NCBI RefSeq assembly: GCF_030767025.1
Contig: NZ_JASITE010000001.1
Location: 558,001 to 622,000 of the forward strand
DNA: 64,000 nucleotides
Reading direction: 5' to 3'
From: Nocardia sp. CC227C
Lineage (GTDB): Bacteria; Actinomycetota; Actinomycetes; Mycobacteriales; Mycobacteriaceae
Both the position numbers and the translations under genes were made by a program. The notes beneath the pieces were generated by a model, which ran no database searches, was not told the DNA's origin, and saw nothing but the letters and a program-made list of their open reading frames with translations. Position 1 is the stretch's first letter, and every line of letters starts with the position of its first letter. Shown in pieces: positions 34,956-42,806 of the stretch.

Positions 34956-37900
34956 CTATGCGGACCGGTCAGGTTCTGGATCGGCATAGGGGATAATGTC
35001 ACCGGCTTGGCTGTGCCCGAGTTCGATCAGTCTGGTTCGCAATGCGTGGAAGTTCTGGTCCTTACGTGTGGTGCTCAGAGCGCGGAGTGTCTCAAGCGCA
35101 GTGTTGGCGATGTAATGACGTTCCCATGGTGCACCACGATTTTGGAGTAGAAGAAGGATTTTGGTGCTGTCTTCTGGGATGAGTGCGGCCTTACAGCGAT
35201 CTGCGACGCTGATAGCGTGGTCGATGGATCCGTTGGTGCGTTCGAGGGTGAGCAGGGTCAGGGCCGACCATATGTCATCCGGTAGAGCCGTGACATAGCT
35301 CCACCGGCCGCACCCGCGTAGGACGGTGTCAGGGACAGTTGTGTGGTCAGCTTTTAGCAGTTCACGCCAGAAGTCGACTGCGGTTACGAGTTCGGGTTCC
35401 TCGGCCTGCGCATCCTGGACTAGTTCAGCCATCTGTGCTGCTGCCTGGGCGAGAATGCTCGGGTTTGTCCGCAGCGCCGCGATAATCGATGCGATCTCGT
35501 AGCCGGGCTCGCTTCGCAGTGCTCCGATAAGCATATTGGCGACTGCGTTTTCGGTTCCTCGCAGTGCAGCTGCGACTATTTCCGCACGCAGCGTTCGGCG
35601 CAGCCATGGTGTGCTGGAGCAATATTTGATGGTGAGATCCACAACGCCGGGGCCGCAGTCGCCGCGAAACAGTATATCGGCGTGTAGGTCAAGCCAGTCT
35701 CGGGCGATGCGTTCGAGTCGAGGGCGTTGGGTCGCCAGGACTGCTCGGAATTCCGAGCCGGCTTCGCCGGTCGCGGCAGTAATTTCGTCGAGGATATCGA
35801 AGAACTGCGATCGAATGGATTGACCGTTGCGATGTTCCCAGCCGGCCAAGGCCAGCGCAGCTTGCAACCCTCGGCCACGGGCGTTGTTGAACGCACGGCC
35901 GAGGGCCTCTTCGTTCGTCGTGGTGGCCGTGGTGTCAGGCAACGTAGCTTGCAAGGGATCCGTCGACCATGACCACGCGGTGTCCAGTTTTTCAGCGAAC
36001 GGTGCGTTGTGGTTAGCTAATTTGGCTATAAGATCAACCGCAGCTTCTTCTACACGGTCCCATCCGGGTTCGTAGTCATGTAGGTCAGAACTGAGGGTTG
36101 TGGGTATCCAGCGCTCAGTCTTTATGTATTCGATTGCGGCGATCATGTCCTCGGTCCGGTCAAGAACTCGATCCGCCGTATCTGCAAGCGCGCGGATGTA
36201 CTCCAACACGTAGATGGGTTCGCGCAGCGCGTCGACCACGGCGGTCGGATCGGCGGTCCATGATTCGGGATCTGTGGCGACGGTATCGCGCAGGGTTCGT
36301 GCGAGCGCGCGAGCGGTGGTCAGGCAGTAGCCACTGCCGACTACGGGGCGCCACGCGGCGACCTTGCGAGCCGCTTCGAGAACCGGGATCGAGTTCAGGG
36401 CATCGACGGTGAGGGGCGACTGTTCCGACATTTGGAACGTCGTGGGGGTCCGTCGAGAAAAGCTGGATGGATCTATACTGCCTGCCTGCTCGCGAACCGA
36501 ACTGATCTGATCCTGCCAGCGGGTAAGGAGGTACTCAGGCAGGAGTGCTGACCACCGCCATACCTTTCGCCAATCCGACGGAGGTATCGCAGGGTCGGCT
36601 GACGGCGGCGAGGGGGTACCGAGGGCATCAGCCCACGACGCGAGCCTGGTCGGGTCCGGATCGGTGGCGAGCACTGCGTCGATAAGTTCCTTGTCGTCGC
36701 CTGTCGCCGTCGATGAAACGAGTCGACGCGTGACATGGTCGATTTTCTCGTCGAGCGGGATGTTCCCTGAGAGCGCCAGGACACGGCAGGTGAGACGCTC
36801 ACCGATCTCGCCGGAGATCTTGCTGACGCAGTTCAGCATTTTCTGACTCGGCAGGCTAAGGCTGTGTGCACGAACCAGCATGCAGGCAAGGTAGTGCGCG
36901 GCGATGGGCAAGAAGGTTAGGTTGCTGTCATCGAGAGCCGTTGTCAGAGAAGCAGTGTCGATGGTGGGCCAGTACGCTGTCGACTCGTTGACCGCCTGCC
37001 GAAGTTTGGCAGCAACGATCCCGATTCGTCTCTCAGCATTGGCGGCATTCATCCCGTCGTACATGGGATCGAGGATCAACCTGTAGTAGTAGCTGTCCCT
37101 GTCATGCGGTCCCGCCTCGAGTACGGCTCTGCCGACTTGTTCAATGAGAGGATCTGTGGGATCGGCTTCACGGGCCGCGGCGGTTGCCAACGACCGCACG
37201 GCCTCGTTCTTCCGATGCAGCTTGGCGACTTCACCGATGACACCGTATCCGTTAGGACCGAGACGAGTCGCAAGCAGAAGAAGTTCGAAGCGCGCGTCCA
37301 ACTGCTGCTCGACGTGCAGTTTCTTCGTGTCCGCGAGCAACTGTTCAATTACGGCAGCGACAGCAGCAGGTTCTGAGCGGCCGAGTCCGTCAACCAATCC
37401 GTGTACCGGCCAAGGGGAGTCCGGGTCGGGCATCGGTACCAGCGCAGCCTCGTACAGCGGTGTGAGCCACCGTTCATCGGTGAGGTGGATGAAGAACAGC
37501 CGGAGGTGGTGTGGATTCGAGATCAGCGATTTTAGGTGATCAATCTGGTGCGTACCTTGCCATGGTTCCTCGGCCAAGTTCCGGAGCGCGAGTACGAGAT
37601 CGTCTGGCGGGGTGAACATGCGGACGAACCACGCCACAGTCCTCTGATGGAGGGCAGTCGCATCGTTCATCGTCGTGCTGGTGTGCAGACCTCTACTCGC
37701 CGCTGCGCGAAGGTTCTGGTATTCCTTGGCCGGATCGAGGTGCTTGAGTGGGGCGATCCCGGACTTGTCTTGCAGGTAGTCGAGCAGCTGATTTGCACGA
37801 AATGAATCACGATCCTGCCGTTCACCCGCGCGCCTCAAGACTGACTTGAATGTCTCCAAGGATCCGGTGTCATCATTGTCCGGGTCGGCCACTTCTCGCT

Positions 37901-38171
37901 CGTATCGCTCCCATGCGGCAACAACTACAGACAGGCCGCCGGGCGTGGGTGTGCGCCCTTCCACGACAGCATCCAACGCTTCACGGAGGTTGTAGACGGC
38001 GCTCTCCGCCAACCTCAGACCCGCGCCGTGGTGTACCCCTTGACTGATCAAGAACGCCGAGGTCTGGATCGCCGAAACAGCCTTCTTGCCTCGATCGGAT
38101 AGTTCGATGCCCACCCGCTCGACGACCTGCCTTGGCAACCCGAGCAACGACCCGTCATCGTCTCCGTTCAT
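34956..38171 (-). CDS. very large helical protein of unknown function, candidate defence gene
   Basis: This encodes 1071 residues from ATG 38171 (MNGDDDGSLLGLPRQ), with GGA upstream; an open extension to 38279 is non-conserved-looking. I do not recognise a domain. There is no Walker A, no nuclease or zinc motif, no signal peptide and no TM helix. Almost the whole length reads as amphipathic helices of 20-35 residues, suggesting an alpha-solenoid (HEAT/ARM-like) scaffold. The segment LGRAFNNARGRGLQAALALA (about 790) recalls the solenoid region of large antiviral STAND-type proteins, but this is an impression. Codon use is less GC-rich than the tra operon. The P-loop kinase gene follows in the same direction. 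Confidence 0.7.
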   Translation of the reverse strand: MNGDDDGSLLGLPRQVVERVGIELSDRGKKAVSAIQTSAFLISQGVHHGAGLRLAESAVYNLREALDAVVEGRTPTPGGLSVVVAAWERYEREVADPDNDDTGSLETFKSVLRRAGERQDRDSFRANQLLDYLQDKSGIAPLKHLDPAKEYQNLRAAASRGLHTSTTMNDATALHQRTVAWFVRMFTPPDDLVLALRNLAEEPWQGTHQIDHLKSLISNPHHLRLFFIHLTDERWLTPLYEAALVPMPDPDSPWPVHGLVDGLGRSEPAAVAAVIEQLLADTKKLHVEQQLDARFELLLLATRLGPNGYGVIGEVAKLHRKNEAVRSLATAAAREADPTDPLIEQVGRAVLEAGPHDRDSYYYRLILDPMYDGMNAANAERRIGIVAAKLRQAVNESTAYWPTIDTASLTTALDDSNLTFLPIAAHYLACMLVRAHSLSLPSQKMLNCVSKISGEIGERLTCRVLALSGNIPLDEKIDHVTRRLVSSTATGDDKELIDAVLATDPDPTRLASWADALGTPSPPSADPAIPPSDWRKVWRWSALLPEYLLTRWQDQISSVREQAGSIDPSSFSRRTPTTFQMSEQSPLTVDALNSIPVLEAARKVAAWRPVVGSGYCLTTARALARTLRDTVATDPESWTADPTAVVDALREPIYVLEYIRALADTADRVLDRTEDMIAAIEYIKTERWIPTTLSSDLHDYEPGWDRVEEAAVDLIAKLANHNAPFAEKLDTAWSWSTDPLQATLPDTTATTTNEEALGRAFNNARGRGLQAALALAGWEHRNGQSIRSQFFDILDEITAATGEAGSEFRAVLATQRPRLERIARDWLDLHADILFRGDCGPGVVDLTIKYCSSTPWLRRTLRAEIVAAALRGTENAVANMLIGALRSEPGYEIASIIAALRTNPSILAQAAAQMAELVQDAQAEEPELVTAVDFWRELLKADHTTVPDTVLRGCGRWSYVTALPDDIWSALTLLTLERTNGSIDHAISVADRCKAALIPEDSTKILLLLQNRGAPWERHYIANTALETLRALSTTRKDQNFHALRTRLIELGHSQAGDIIPYADPEPDRSA

Positions 38172-38382
38172 CTGCACACATCCAGTGTGGCCGAGCCCAC
38201 CCGATACTGCCCGAATCGACAGGCATGTACAGCGCAGTGGCCACGCCGACTTGGATGCCGCAGCAACCACCGGATACAAACTCAGCAGCGATACGAAAGC
38301 TTCAGTCGATTAATGACCTTCACGTTTGCAGTCCAAACCGCCGGAGTTCGCCTATGTGCGCTGTGAGGGTTTACCGGCGTAG

Positions 38383-39177
38383 CTAGAACGTGGAGGCGAC
38401 CAGATCGAGCAGCGGTTTTGAGAGGGCTGGAGACGCCGCGACCGTGTGCCGCGAGGTCATACAATGCTGCTCACCATCGGAATCGGTCACCACAGCCCCG
38501 CTCTCTCGGGCGATGATGACGCCCGCGGCCATGTCCCAGGGCTTGTTCGTCAACAGCACGCAGGCATCGGTTCGCCCTTCCGCGACCCAAGCGAGATCGA
38601 GAGCGGCCGACCCGAACATGCGTACCCGTTCGACGTGCGTAGCGAGCGTCGTCGTCAGCGCTAGCCGGCGTCGGTTCTTCTCGTCGGCGTTCTCGCCTAC
38701 GGCGTAGTCGCCGATCGATACGATGGCCTGCCCAAGAGACCGTGTATGGCTGGCCTTGATGCGATGGCCGTTGCAGAACGCACCGTTCCCGGTCGATGCG
38801 TAGTACTCCAGGTTCAGGAACGGCGCGGCGATGACACCGAGGACTGGAACGTCTTCGCAGGTGAGGGCGAGGGAGACGGCGCAGAGGGGAAGCCCGTGGA
38901 TGAAGTTGGAAGTCCCATCGATTGGGTCCAAGACCCACCGGTACTCCACGGGAGTGTCCCGGTCGCTCGCGTCCTGCTCCTCCCCGAGGAACCCGATGTC
39001 CGGCGTGGCCCGGTTAAGACTCGTCCGAATGGAGTTCTGGATGCGAAAGTCAAGGTCGGTGACGAAGTCACGATCTCCTTTAGAACGGACTTCTCCAGGC
39101 CCGGTGGTGGTGAGCAGCCGGCTACCTTCAGCTGCCGCGGCGCGGGCGATCTCCAGCAAGCCGTCTGAATCATTCAT
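38383..39177 (-). CDS. inositol-monophosphatase-family phosphatase
   Basis: The 264-residue protein has all metal-binding motifs of the Mg2+-dependent IMPase/FBPase superfamily: GFLGEEQDASD, WVLDPIDGTSNFIHGLPLCA and NKPWDMAAGVIIARESGA. Family members act on inositol phosphate, histidinol phosphate or PAP. It starts in the ATGA overlap with the regulator gene upstream (39174-39177), so the two are translationally coupled. In the element it is cargo, and its substrate is unknown. Confidence 0.88.
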   Translation of the reverse strand: MNDSDGLLEIARAAAAEGSRLLTTTGPGEVRSKGDRDFVTDLDFRIQNSIRTSLNRATPDIGFLGEEQDASDRDTPVEYRWVLDPIDGTSNFIHGLPLCAVSLALTCEDVPVLGVIAAPFLNLEYYASTGNGAFCNGHRIKASHTRSLGQAIVSIGDYAVGENADEKNRRRLALTTTLATHVERVRMFGSAALDLAWVAEGRTDACVLLTNKPWDMAAGVIIARESGAVVTDSDGEQHCMTSRHTVAASPALSKPLLDLVASTF

Positions 39178-40040
39178 TCGGTTGCCCTTTCTTTGCCATC
39201 TGCCCACATGCTTTCGAATACCTCCGAGAAGGTATCGAACAGCCCCGTGATTCCGGACTTGCGGGCGACGAACGTCGGTGACTCGACGCCCCTGGACTTG
39301 GGCAGGTAGGGCTGCATGACACAGATTGTCGAGTCTATGAGGGTGATGTTGAACCGGATGGGCTGATCGTAAACCCGGATCAGCAACGATCCCGGTGTCT
39401 GCGCGGTAACCCGCCGCATGACTCGCTCAAGTGTCTGGATATTGGTCCCGGTCAGGTTGGTCAGCAGACCTGGCGAGTGATCCTCTTCGATCTCTCGGGC
39501 GCGAATGAAGGTCCCAGCAGGATCGAGAAACAGGCAGCGAATCACTGTTCCGTTTTCGAGCAGTCGGAGGATGTCGGTGTCGGAGTACTGCTGGCACAGC
39601 ATGTTCAGTGATAGGCCGGCCATGTCGATCGTCCGTGCCGTCTTGAACAGCTCTTGGGGCGGCATCGCTCGGAGGAAGTCGAGCCTGGTCGCGTAGACGG
39701 CCTCGACATCGGCGAGATTGGTCCCGGTCGTCGGGCGCGCCGCGGAGGCCGAGGCGCGCGGTTCACGTGCGAGGTCCGCCGGGTTACCGGAGTACTTCTC
39801 GAACAGCTCGGTTACCGACCAGTCCGGGAACATCGCCTCGAGAATCCGGCAGTGGTCTGGGTAAGGAACGCTGGAGATCTCACCAGATAGCCACCGGTAG
39901 AACTGCGCCTTCTTCGGACCGCAGTTGATCAAGGTCGGATCGAGCTTCTTCGCGAGCCGGTTGTATTCGCGATTGAACGCCGAGACCGTCTGGAGATGGC
40001 GTTGCTGGAGAAGTGCCTTCAGGACTGTGCCCATAATCAT
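39174..40040 (-). CDS. HTH regulator with DUF5919-like C-terminal domain
   Basis: The 288-residue protein has an N-terminal XRE-like helix-turn-helix region (TVSAFNREYNRLAKKLDPTL, then KKAQFYRWLSGEISSVPYPD). From about 115 a second domain follows with MAGLSLNMLCQQYSDTDILR, VIRCLFLDPAGTFIRAREIE and LIDSTICVMQPYLP, which resembles the phospholipase-D-like DUF5919 family seen behind HTH domains in actinobacteria. AAGG precedes ATG 40040. It is divergent from the tra operon and is the natural candidate for an element regulator. Confidence 0.75.
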   Translation of the reverse strand: MIMGTVLKALLQQRHLQTVSAFNREYNRLAKKLDPTLINCGPKKAQFYRWLSGEISSVPYPDHCRILEAMFPDWSVTELFEKYSGNPADLAREPRASASAARPTTGTNLADVEAVYATRLDFLRAMPPQELFKTARTIDMAGLSLNMLCQQYSDTDILRLLENGTVIRCLFLDPAGTFIRAREIEEDHSPGLLTNLTGTNIQTLERVMRRVTAQTPGSLLIRVYDQPIRFNITLIDSTICVMQPYLPKSRGVESPTFVARKSGITGLFDTFSEVFESMWADGKERATE

Positions 40041-40222
40041 CTGCCTTGCAAGAGATTTCGGAGGCTTGAGAAGACTCTAGCACGCTGAGGAGACACAGAA
40101 GAGACTATTAGGCGCATCCCTGGGATTGGTCATGCCTTGCTGGGGACGCGGCGGGACCACGCCAAAAAACACCCTGAGTGGACAGATTTTCCGGATTCAT
40201 CCACCCAGAGGAGTGATTTCAG
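40041..40222. promoter_or_regulatory. divergent control region between regulator and tra operon
   Basis: This 182-bp region separates divergent transcription units. Short similar blocks (AGAAGACTCTAG at about 40068 and AGAAGAGACTATTAG at about 40097) may be operator half-sites. The start for the plus-strand operon is TTG 40223 behind AGAGGAG. Confidence 0.45.
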
Positions 40223-40453
40223 TTGGCCACCAGGCATACTTCCGCCGCCGAAGTCCGTAGCGAGCGCGGCCTGATCAGTCTGAAAAAGGCTGCGGCCCTT
40301 GTAGACGTCGACCGCAAGACGATCCGGCATTGGATCGATGCGGGACTGCTCCAGGGCTACAAGCTGAACGGCAATATGTGGCGCGTCAACCTCCATGAGG
40401 TACTCGCGCTGGCCCGCCCGGTCATCACCTCGGACACGGACGGTGCGGCATGA
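40223..40453 (+). CDS. small HTH DNA-binding protein (excisionase/MerR-like)
   Basis: The 76-residue protein reads GLISLKKAAALVDVDRKTIR then HWIDAGLLQGYKLNGNMWRV, a winged helix-turn-helix of the excisionase/MerR N-terminal type. The start is TTG 40223 with AGAGGAG nine bases upstream; no better start exists. It opens the tra operon and probably regulates it, since a separate excisionase lies beside the integrase. It overlaps the next gene by ATGA. Confidence 0.75.
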   Translation: MATRHTSAAEVRSERGLISLKKAAALVDVDRKTIRHWIDAGLLQGYKLNGNMWRVNLHEVLALARPVITSDTDGAA

Positions 40454-40602
40454 GGGCCAGGACTGCGCTGTACGTGTACCTCGCGGCGTCGATGGCGTTC
40501 GCGCTGTTCATGGCGCCCGGGGTGGTGTTGGTTCCCGCCCTGTTGATCTTCGGGTTGATGTTGGTGCGCCCCCGGCACGGCTGGTTGGGGCGGTCGCGAT
40601 GA
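40450..40602 (+). CDS. 50-residue membrane protein
   Basis: A short gene starts in an ATGA overlap (40450) and ends in another (40599-40602). It encodes MRARTALYVYLAASMAFALF, then MAPGVVLVPALLIFGLMLVR and a basic PRHGWLGRSR tail. Two hydrophobic helices are likely. The double overlap in an unbroken gene chain is the main support. The function is unknown. Confidence 0.7.
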   Translation: MRARTALYVYLAASMAFALFMAPGVVLVPALLIFGLMLVRPRHGWLGRSR

Positions 40603-40901
40603 ACCAGCAGTCATACGCCCGTGAGCACAGTGGCCTGTCGGTGTTCAGCAGGCCGGAGTACGACCCGAATGGGTTGCTGCGGGCCAGTTTTCAGGCGACC
40701 CCGGTTCGGTGGCGTTTGCACGTTGTTGTCGGACTGCTGCTGTTCGCCGCCGGGATCGTGTTCGGCATCCAGCTGGAGGGACAGACCCCGGATTTCCCCG
40801 CCAGCGTCAATGTTTGCCGTGCCGACGAGGTCGGCCGTCGTATTGATTGCGTTCCGCCGCCTGCGGTCTCGTCTACTCAGGGCAGCGGGGTGGCGCGATG
40901 A
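40599..40901 (+). CDS. single-pass membrane protein of the tra operon
   Basis: The 100-residue protein is coupled by ATGA overlaps at both ends. After about 40 cytoplasmic residues there is one TM helix (RLHVVVGLLLFAAGIVFGIQ), then an outside tail with two cysteines (VNVCRADEVGRRIDCVPPP). It is unrecognised; a role in mating-pore or envelope function is only a guess. Confidence 0.7.
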   Translation: MNQQSYAREHSGLSVFSRPEYDPNGLLRASFQATPVRWRLHVVVGLLLFAAGIVFGIQLEGQTPDFPASVNVCRADEVGRRIDCVPPPAVSSTQGSGVAR

Positions 40902-41236
40902 GTACCGCGGACGAACTGCGCCAGGAGTTGCACGCTCTCAGCCTCGAGCAGGCTCGGCTGCGCCAGATCGAGGTTGTCTTGGCGGACATGCTCGCCGCCG
41001 CCAGTGCGGTGCAGCGGAGCAAGGGCTACGTCGACGACGCAGCTGAGCGGGAGAAGTTGCGGCACTGGGATGAGGTGCACGCGTCGGTGTGGAACGAGCA
41101 GTGGGCCGTAAGCGACCGCGAGCGTGACACCTTTGACCGCTTTTTCGTCGAATCCACGGCCGAGGCCCGCCGCAGGATCGCCAGGCAATCCCGCGAGATT
41201 CGCGAGGTTCGCGCGCGTGTGGAGCGATCGCGATGA
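40898..41236 (+). CDS. charged helical hypothetical protein
   Basis: This gene encodes 112 residues, starting in an ATGA overlap. It is almost entirely charged helix (ELRQELHALSLEQARLRQIE, RRRIARQSREIREVRARVER) and probably forms a coiled coil. No domain is recognised. It overlaps the GIY-YIG gene by ATGA. Confidence 0.65.
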   Translation: MSTADELRQELHALSLEQARLRQIEVVLADMLAAASAVQRSKGYVDDAAEREKLRHWDEVHASVWNEQWAVSDRERDTFDRFFVESTAEARRRIARQSREIREVRARVERSR

Positions 41237-41730
41237 GGCGCGAAAACGTTGACGGCACTGTGTATCTGCTGCACTTCGACCGACCCTACGGGCACGCCAA
41301 GCATTACACCGGCTGGACCACGGATCTGGAATCGCGGCTGGCGGATCACCGCAGCGGTAACGGTGCGCGGCTGATGGCCGTGATCCGCGAGGCCGGTATC
41401 GGCTTCTCTCTGGCCCGCACCTGGACGGGCACCCGTAGCCGGGAACGGCAGCTCAAACGCGAAGGAGGAGCGGCGCGGCGCTGCCCGATGTGCGGCGTGA
41501 CCCCGCGCCGGGAACCGGACCCGGACACCCCCGAGGACCTGCGTGCGGTGGTGCTGGCCGCCCGCCGCGACATCGCGGCCCGCCGCGCAGAGCGACCGCG
41601 GACCGGGCGATGGGGGCCGCCGCTACCGCAATGGGCGCGGGCGATGCCCGCCGCCGAACTCGATCAGCGACTCGCCCAGATCGAGGACCGCTGGAACACC
41701 CCCGCAACCGATCGGAGGCGCACGCGATGA
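41233..41730 (+). CDS. GIY-YIG nuclease-like protein
   Basis: The 165-residue protein has the GIY-YIG pattern: VYLLHFDRPYGHAKHYTGWT at about 10-29 (first strand V-Y-L-L, second H-Y-T-G) and LESRLADHRSGNGARLMAVI with the helix-2 Arg and His. A CPMC pair (RRCPMCGVTP) at about 80 may bind metal. GIY-YIG domains nick or cut DNA. In this operon it could process element DNA. Whether the catalytic Glu is kept is unclear. Confidence 0.72.
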   Translation: MRRENVDGTVYLLHFDRPYGHAKHYTGWTTDLESRLADHRSGNGARLMAVIREAGIGFSLARTWTGTRSRERQLKREGGAARRCPMCGVTPRREPDPDTPEDLRAVVLAARRDIAARRAERPRTGRWGPPLPQWARAMPAAELDQRLAQIEDRWNTPATDRRRTR

Positions 41731-42806
41731 CCAGCACCAACGAGTCCGAACGCTACGCGGCACTGGACCGCCGCTATCGGCCGCAGATCATCGCCGGTCT
41801 GCGCGATGCAGGTCTGACCTATGGGCAGATCCGCGAACTGCTCGGCATCTCGCTACGGCAGGTCGAGACCTGCTTGGGTGAGGCAGCCGAACTGCGCGCC
41901 CAGGGCTATCGAGTCGGCGAGATCGCCGAGGAGCTGGGTGTCCCTGCCGGTTCGATGGGCAGGGTCCTGGCCCCGCCGCGTCGGCGCACGCTGACCGAGC
42001 GCCAGTCTCAGGTGTTGTCGGCGGTGTCGGACATGCGCGGGATGCAGATCGATCTGCTGGCCGAGTTCCTGAACGTCTACGAGTCCACCGCGTACGCGAT
42101 CGTGCAGGCCCTGATCGACCACGGAGCGGTGCATCCGCTGGCGAAGGTGCAGCGCGGCCGGGCGTGGGTGTACCCGAAACGCGATGTCGCCGCCCGCTAT
42201 CTGGGGTGGCGGCCGCAGGACTGGCAGCCCTCGCTGATGTACGCCAACCACGACCGCGCCGTCGTGCAGGCGCGAATCATGCTGGTCGGCTCAGACCCCG
42301 AGCTGTGGGTTTCCGAACGCGTGCTGTGGCACGAGGCCGGCAAGCGTGCCCGCGCCGAGGCCGAACGGCAGCGTGCGAAGCCAGCGCTGGAGTTCAGCAG
42401 CGGACGGGAGCCACGCCCGGACCGTCCCCATATCCACGATGGCTGGTTCCTCGGAGTCGTCGACGGTGCCCATGGCTGGTGGGCTCTGGAGGTCGAACTG
42501 ACCAAGAAGGACCCCGCCTACCTCGACACGGCCCTGCGCGGTGCGGTCCGCGCGGCCCGAGATGCGCAGCCGCACCGACTGATCGGGCTGCTGTATCTGT
42601 GCCGCACTCAGACCGTCATGCGAGCGGTCGACGCCGCGCATGCCCGGCTGCCCCGCGAACTGGCCCAGGTCAAGCTGCTGTTCGCTGTCGGCGACCTGGA
42701 CGAGGAATGGCAGAAATTCCTCACCCGCCGCCGTGAGCTGCGCGCCGCGAAGAAGGCGAACCGGCTCCGCCACAAGGCAATTCATCTCCCTCAGGAAGCG
42801 TCATGA
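41727..42806 (+). CDS. replication-relaxation family protein
   Basis: The 359-residue protein starts in an ATGA overlap. Two HTH-like stretches (AGLTYGQIRELLGISLRQVE and GYRVGEIAEELGVPAGSMGR) precede a winged-helix part (LTERQSQVLSAVSDMRGMQI). The C-terminal nuclease-like fold carries SERVLWHEAGKRARAEAERQ, HIHDGWFLGVVDG and WWALEVELTKKDPAYLDTAL. This arrangement matches the replication-relaxation family (Replic_Relax) found on actinobacterial mobile elements, thought to act at the origin. The E-x-E/K residues in ALEVELTKK may be the nuclease centre. Confidence 0.75.
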   Translation: MTSTNESERYAALDRRYRPQIIAGLRDAGLTYGQIRELLGISLRQVETCLGEAAELRAQGYRVGEIAEELGVPAGSMGRVLAPPRRRTLTERQSQVLSAVSDMRGMQIDLLAEFLNVYESTAYAIVQALIDHGAVHPLAKVQRGRAWVYPKRDVAARYLGWRPQDWQPSLMYANHDRAVVQARIMLVGSDPELWVSERVLWHEAGKRARAEAERQRAKPALEFSSGREPRPDRPHIHDGWFLGVVDGAHGWWALEVELTKKDPAYLDTALRGAVRAARDAQPHRLIGLLYLCRTQTVMRAVDAAHARLPRELAQVKLLFAVGDLDEEWQKFLTRRRELRAAKKANRLRHKAIHLPQEAS

